Assembly (NCBI RefSeq): GCF_933775445.1
Contig: NW_026089475.1
Coordinates: 167,064-231,063, forward strand
DNA: 64,000 nucleotides
Reading direction: 5' to 3'
Source of the DNA: Argentina anserina
Taxonomy: Eukaryota; Streptophyta; Magnoliopsida; Rosales; Rosaceae
Under the pieces are notes generated by a model that saw only the letters and a list, made by a program, of their open reading frames with translations, was not told where the DNA came from and searched no databases. Positions 62,519 through 64,000 of this stretch are shown here, in pieces. A program made the position numbers and the translations under genes. Position 1 is the stretch's first letter. The number at the start of each line of letters is the position of its first letter.

Positions 62519-64000
62519 AATTGGAATAGTAAAGATACGCAAACGATGTAAAGATACACAATTGGAATAGTAAAGATACGCAAACGATGTAAAGATACTC
62601 AGTTTGAAAGAAACACACTCCCACACTTGCAAAACTCTCAAATTCAATAGAAACTCGCATCAGAAAGCCTTACAGAAACATACTCAAACGAGAAATGAAA
62701 AGATACACAATTGGAATAGTAAAGATACGCAAACGATGTAAAGATACACAGTTGGAATAGTAAAGATACGCAAACGATGTAAAGATACTTAGTTTGAAAG
62801 AAACACACTCCCACACTAGCAAAACTCTCAAATTCAATAGAAACTCGCATCAGAAAGCCTTACAGAAAGATACTCAAACGAGAAATGAAAAGATACAAAA
62901 TTGGAATAGTAAAGATACGCAAACGATGTAAAAATACACAATTGGAATAGTAAAGATACGCAAACGATGTAAAGATACTCAGTTTGAAAGAAACACACTC
63001 CCACACTTGCAAAACTCTCAAATTCAATAGAAACTCGCATCAGAAAGCCTTACAGAAAGACACTCACACGAGAAATGAAAAGATACACAATTGGAATAGT
63101 AAAGATACGCAAACGATGTAAAGATACACAATTGGAATAGTAAAGATACGCAAACGATGTAAACATACACAATTGGAATAGTAAAGATTCGCAAACGATG
63201 TAAAGATACTCAGTTTGAAAGAAACACACTCCCACACTTGCAAAACTCTCAAATTCAATAGAAACTCACATCAGAAAGCCTTACAGAAAGACACTGAAAC
63301 GAGAAATGAAAAGATACACAATTGGAATAGTAAAGATACACAATTGGAATAGTAAAGATACGCAAACGATGTAAAGATACTCAGTTTGAAAGAAACACAC
63401 ACTCCCACACTTGCAAAACTCTCAAATTCAATAGAAACTCGCATCAGAAAGCCTTACAGAAAGATACTCAAACGAGAAATGAAAAGATACAAAATTGGAA
63501 TAGTAAAGATACGCAAACGATGTAAAGATACACAATTGGAATAGTAAAGATACGAAAACAATGTAAAGATACACAATTGGAATAGTAAAGATACGCAAAC
63601 GATGTAAAGATACTCAGTTTGAAAGAAACACACTCCCACACTTGCAAAACTCTCAAATTCAATAGAAACTCGCATCAGAAAGCCTTACAGAAAGACACTC
63701 AAACGAGAAATGAAAAGATACACAATTGGAATAGTAAAGATACACAATTGGAATAGTAAAGATACGCAAACGATGTAAAGATACTCAGTTTGAAAGAAAC
63801 ACACTCCCACACTTGCAAAACTCTCAAATTCAATAGAAACTCGCATCAGAAAGCCTTACAGAAAGATACTCAAACGAGAAATGAAAAGATACAAAATTGG
63901 AATAGTAAAGATACGCAAACGATGTAAAGATACACAATTGGAATAGTAAAGATACGAAAACGATGTAAAGATACACAATTGGAATAGTAAAGATACGCAC

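Larger units (their letters stand above)
25402..64000. repeat. Satellite array, right block
   Basis: 38.6 kb of uninterrupted satellite of the same family and orientation as 1-4976, continuing past the window. Units carry one to five 41-bp modules, giving lengths of about 149, 190, 231, 272 and 313 bp; two-module units are the commonest. A five-module unit lies at about 60480-60783, and four-module units at about 38750-38930, 42090-42260, 44360-44540 and 47090-47260. Sequence variants recur as sets, showing duplication of multi-unit blocks. No gene, transposon or non-satellite insertion is seen in it. Confidence 0.97.

Noticed and set aside
25402..64000. Dozens of minus-strand frames of 60-234 codons (for example 56608-57312 and the four 199-codon frames from 49231) with MRVSIEFESFASVGVCFF-type sequence
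   Set aside because: They are translations of the satellite. All frames of the same DNA give similar hydrophobic strings, their lengths follow from unit lengths divisible or not by three, and they have no independent start context or domain.
25402..64000. Centromere protein binding box (CENP-B type) in the satellite
   Set aside because: No match to the TTCG....A..CGGG pattern in the unit. A centromeric role cannot be shown from sequence.

Overview
The window looks like plant nuclear heterochromatin, most likely pericentromeric or another satellite-rich block of a flowering plant. About 44.6 kb of 64 kb is one AT-rich tandem satellite. The rest is two related Athila-type (Ty3/gypsy) LTR retrotransposons inserted into that satellite. 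The species cannot be named from sequence alone. There are no bacterial-type operons, tRNA or rRNA genes, CRISPR arrays or host protein genes. The only convincing protein-coding regions are the gag-protease and pol frames of the first element.

Layout: 1-4976 satellite; 4977-17556 element 1 (plus strand, 12,580 bp, two 2,031-bp LTRs, 5-bp target duplication AACTC); 17557-18552 satellite island; 18553-25401 element 2 (minus strand, 6,849 bp, LTRs of 1,853 and 1,830 bp, target duplication GTAAA, no gag-pol); 25402-64000 satellite running off the window. Removing each element with one copy of its target duplication restores a normal satellite unit, so both are independent insertions into a pre-existing array.

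Element 1 appears young and possibly competent. Its LTRs have equal length and no difference was seen between them, its tRNA-Asp primer site is perfect, and its protease, RT, RNase H and integrase catalytic residues are all present. Gag-protease and pol are in the same frame, separated by one UAG directly followed by CAA UUA, the context of tobamovirus-type readthrough. Element 2 keeps the LTRs, primer site, leader and 3' non-coding region of the family, but about 470 bp of unrelated sequence replaces gag-pol. It looks like a non-autonomous (LARD-like) partner that could be mobilised in trans by an element such as element 1. The two lie tail to tail, so their 3' halves form a large inverted repeat around the 1-kb satellite island.

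The satellite is nested. Submodules of 19 and 22 bp, each headed by AAAGATAC, pair into a 41-bp module. One to five modules plus a fairly constant part of about 108 bp form units of about 149, 190, 231, 272 or 313 bp. Runs of units are duplicated as higher-order repeats of about 0.57, 0.68, 0.79, 1.9, 2.2, 2.4, 2.7 and 3.4 kb. Many minus-strand reading frames of 60-234 codons in the satellite are by-products of the repeat and are not annotated as genes.
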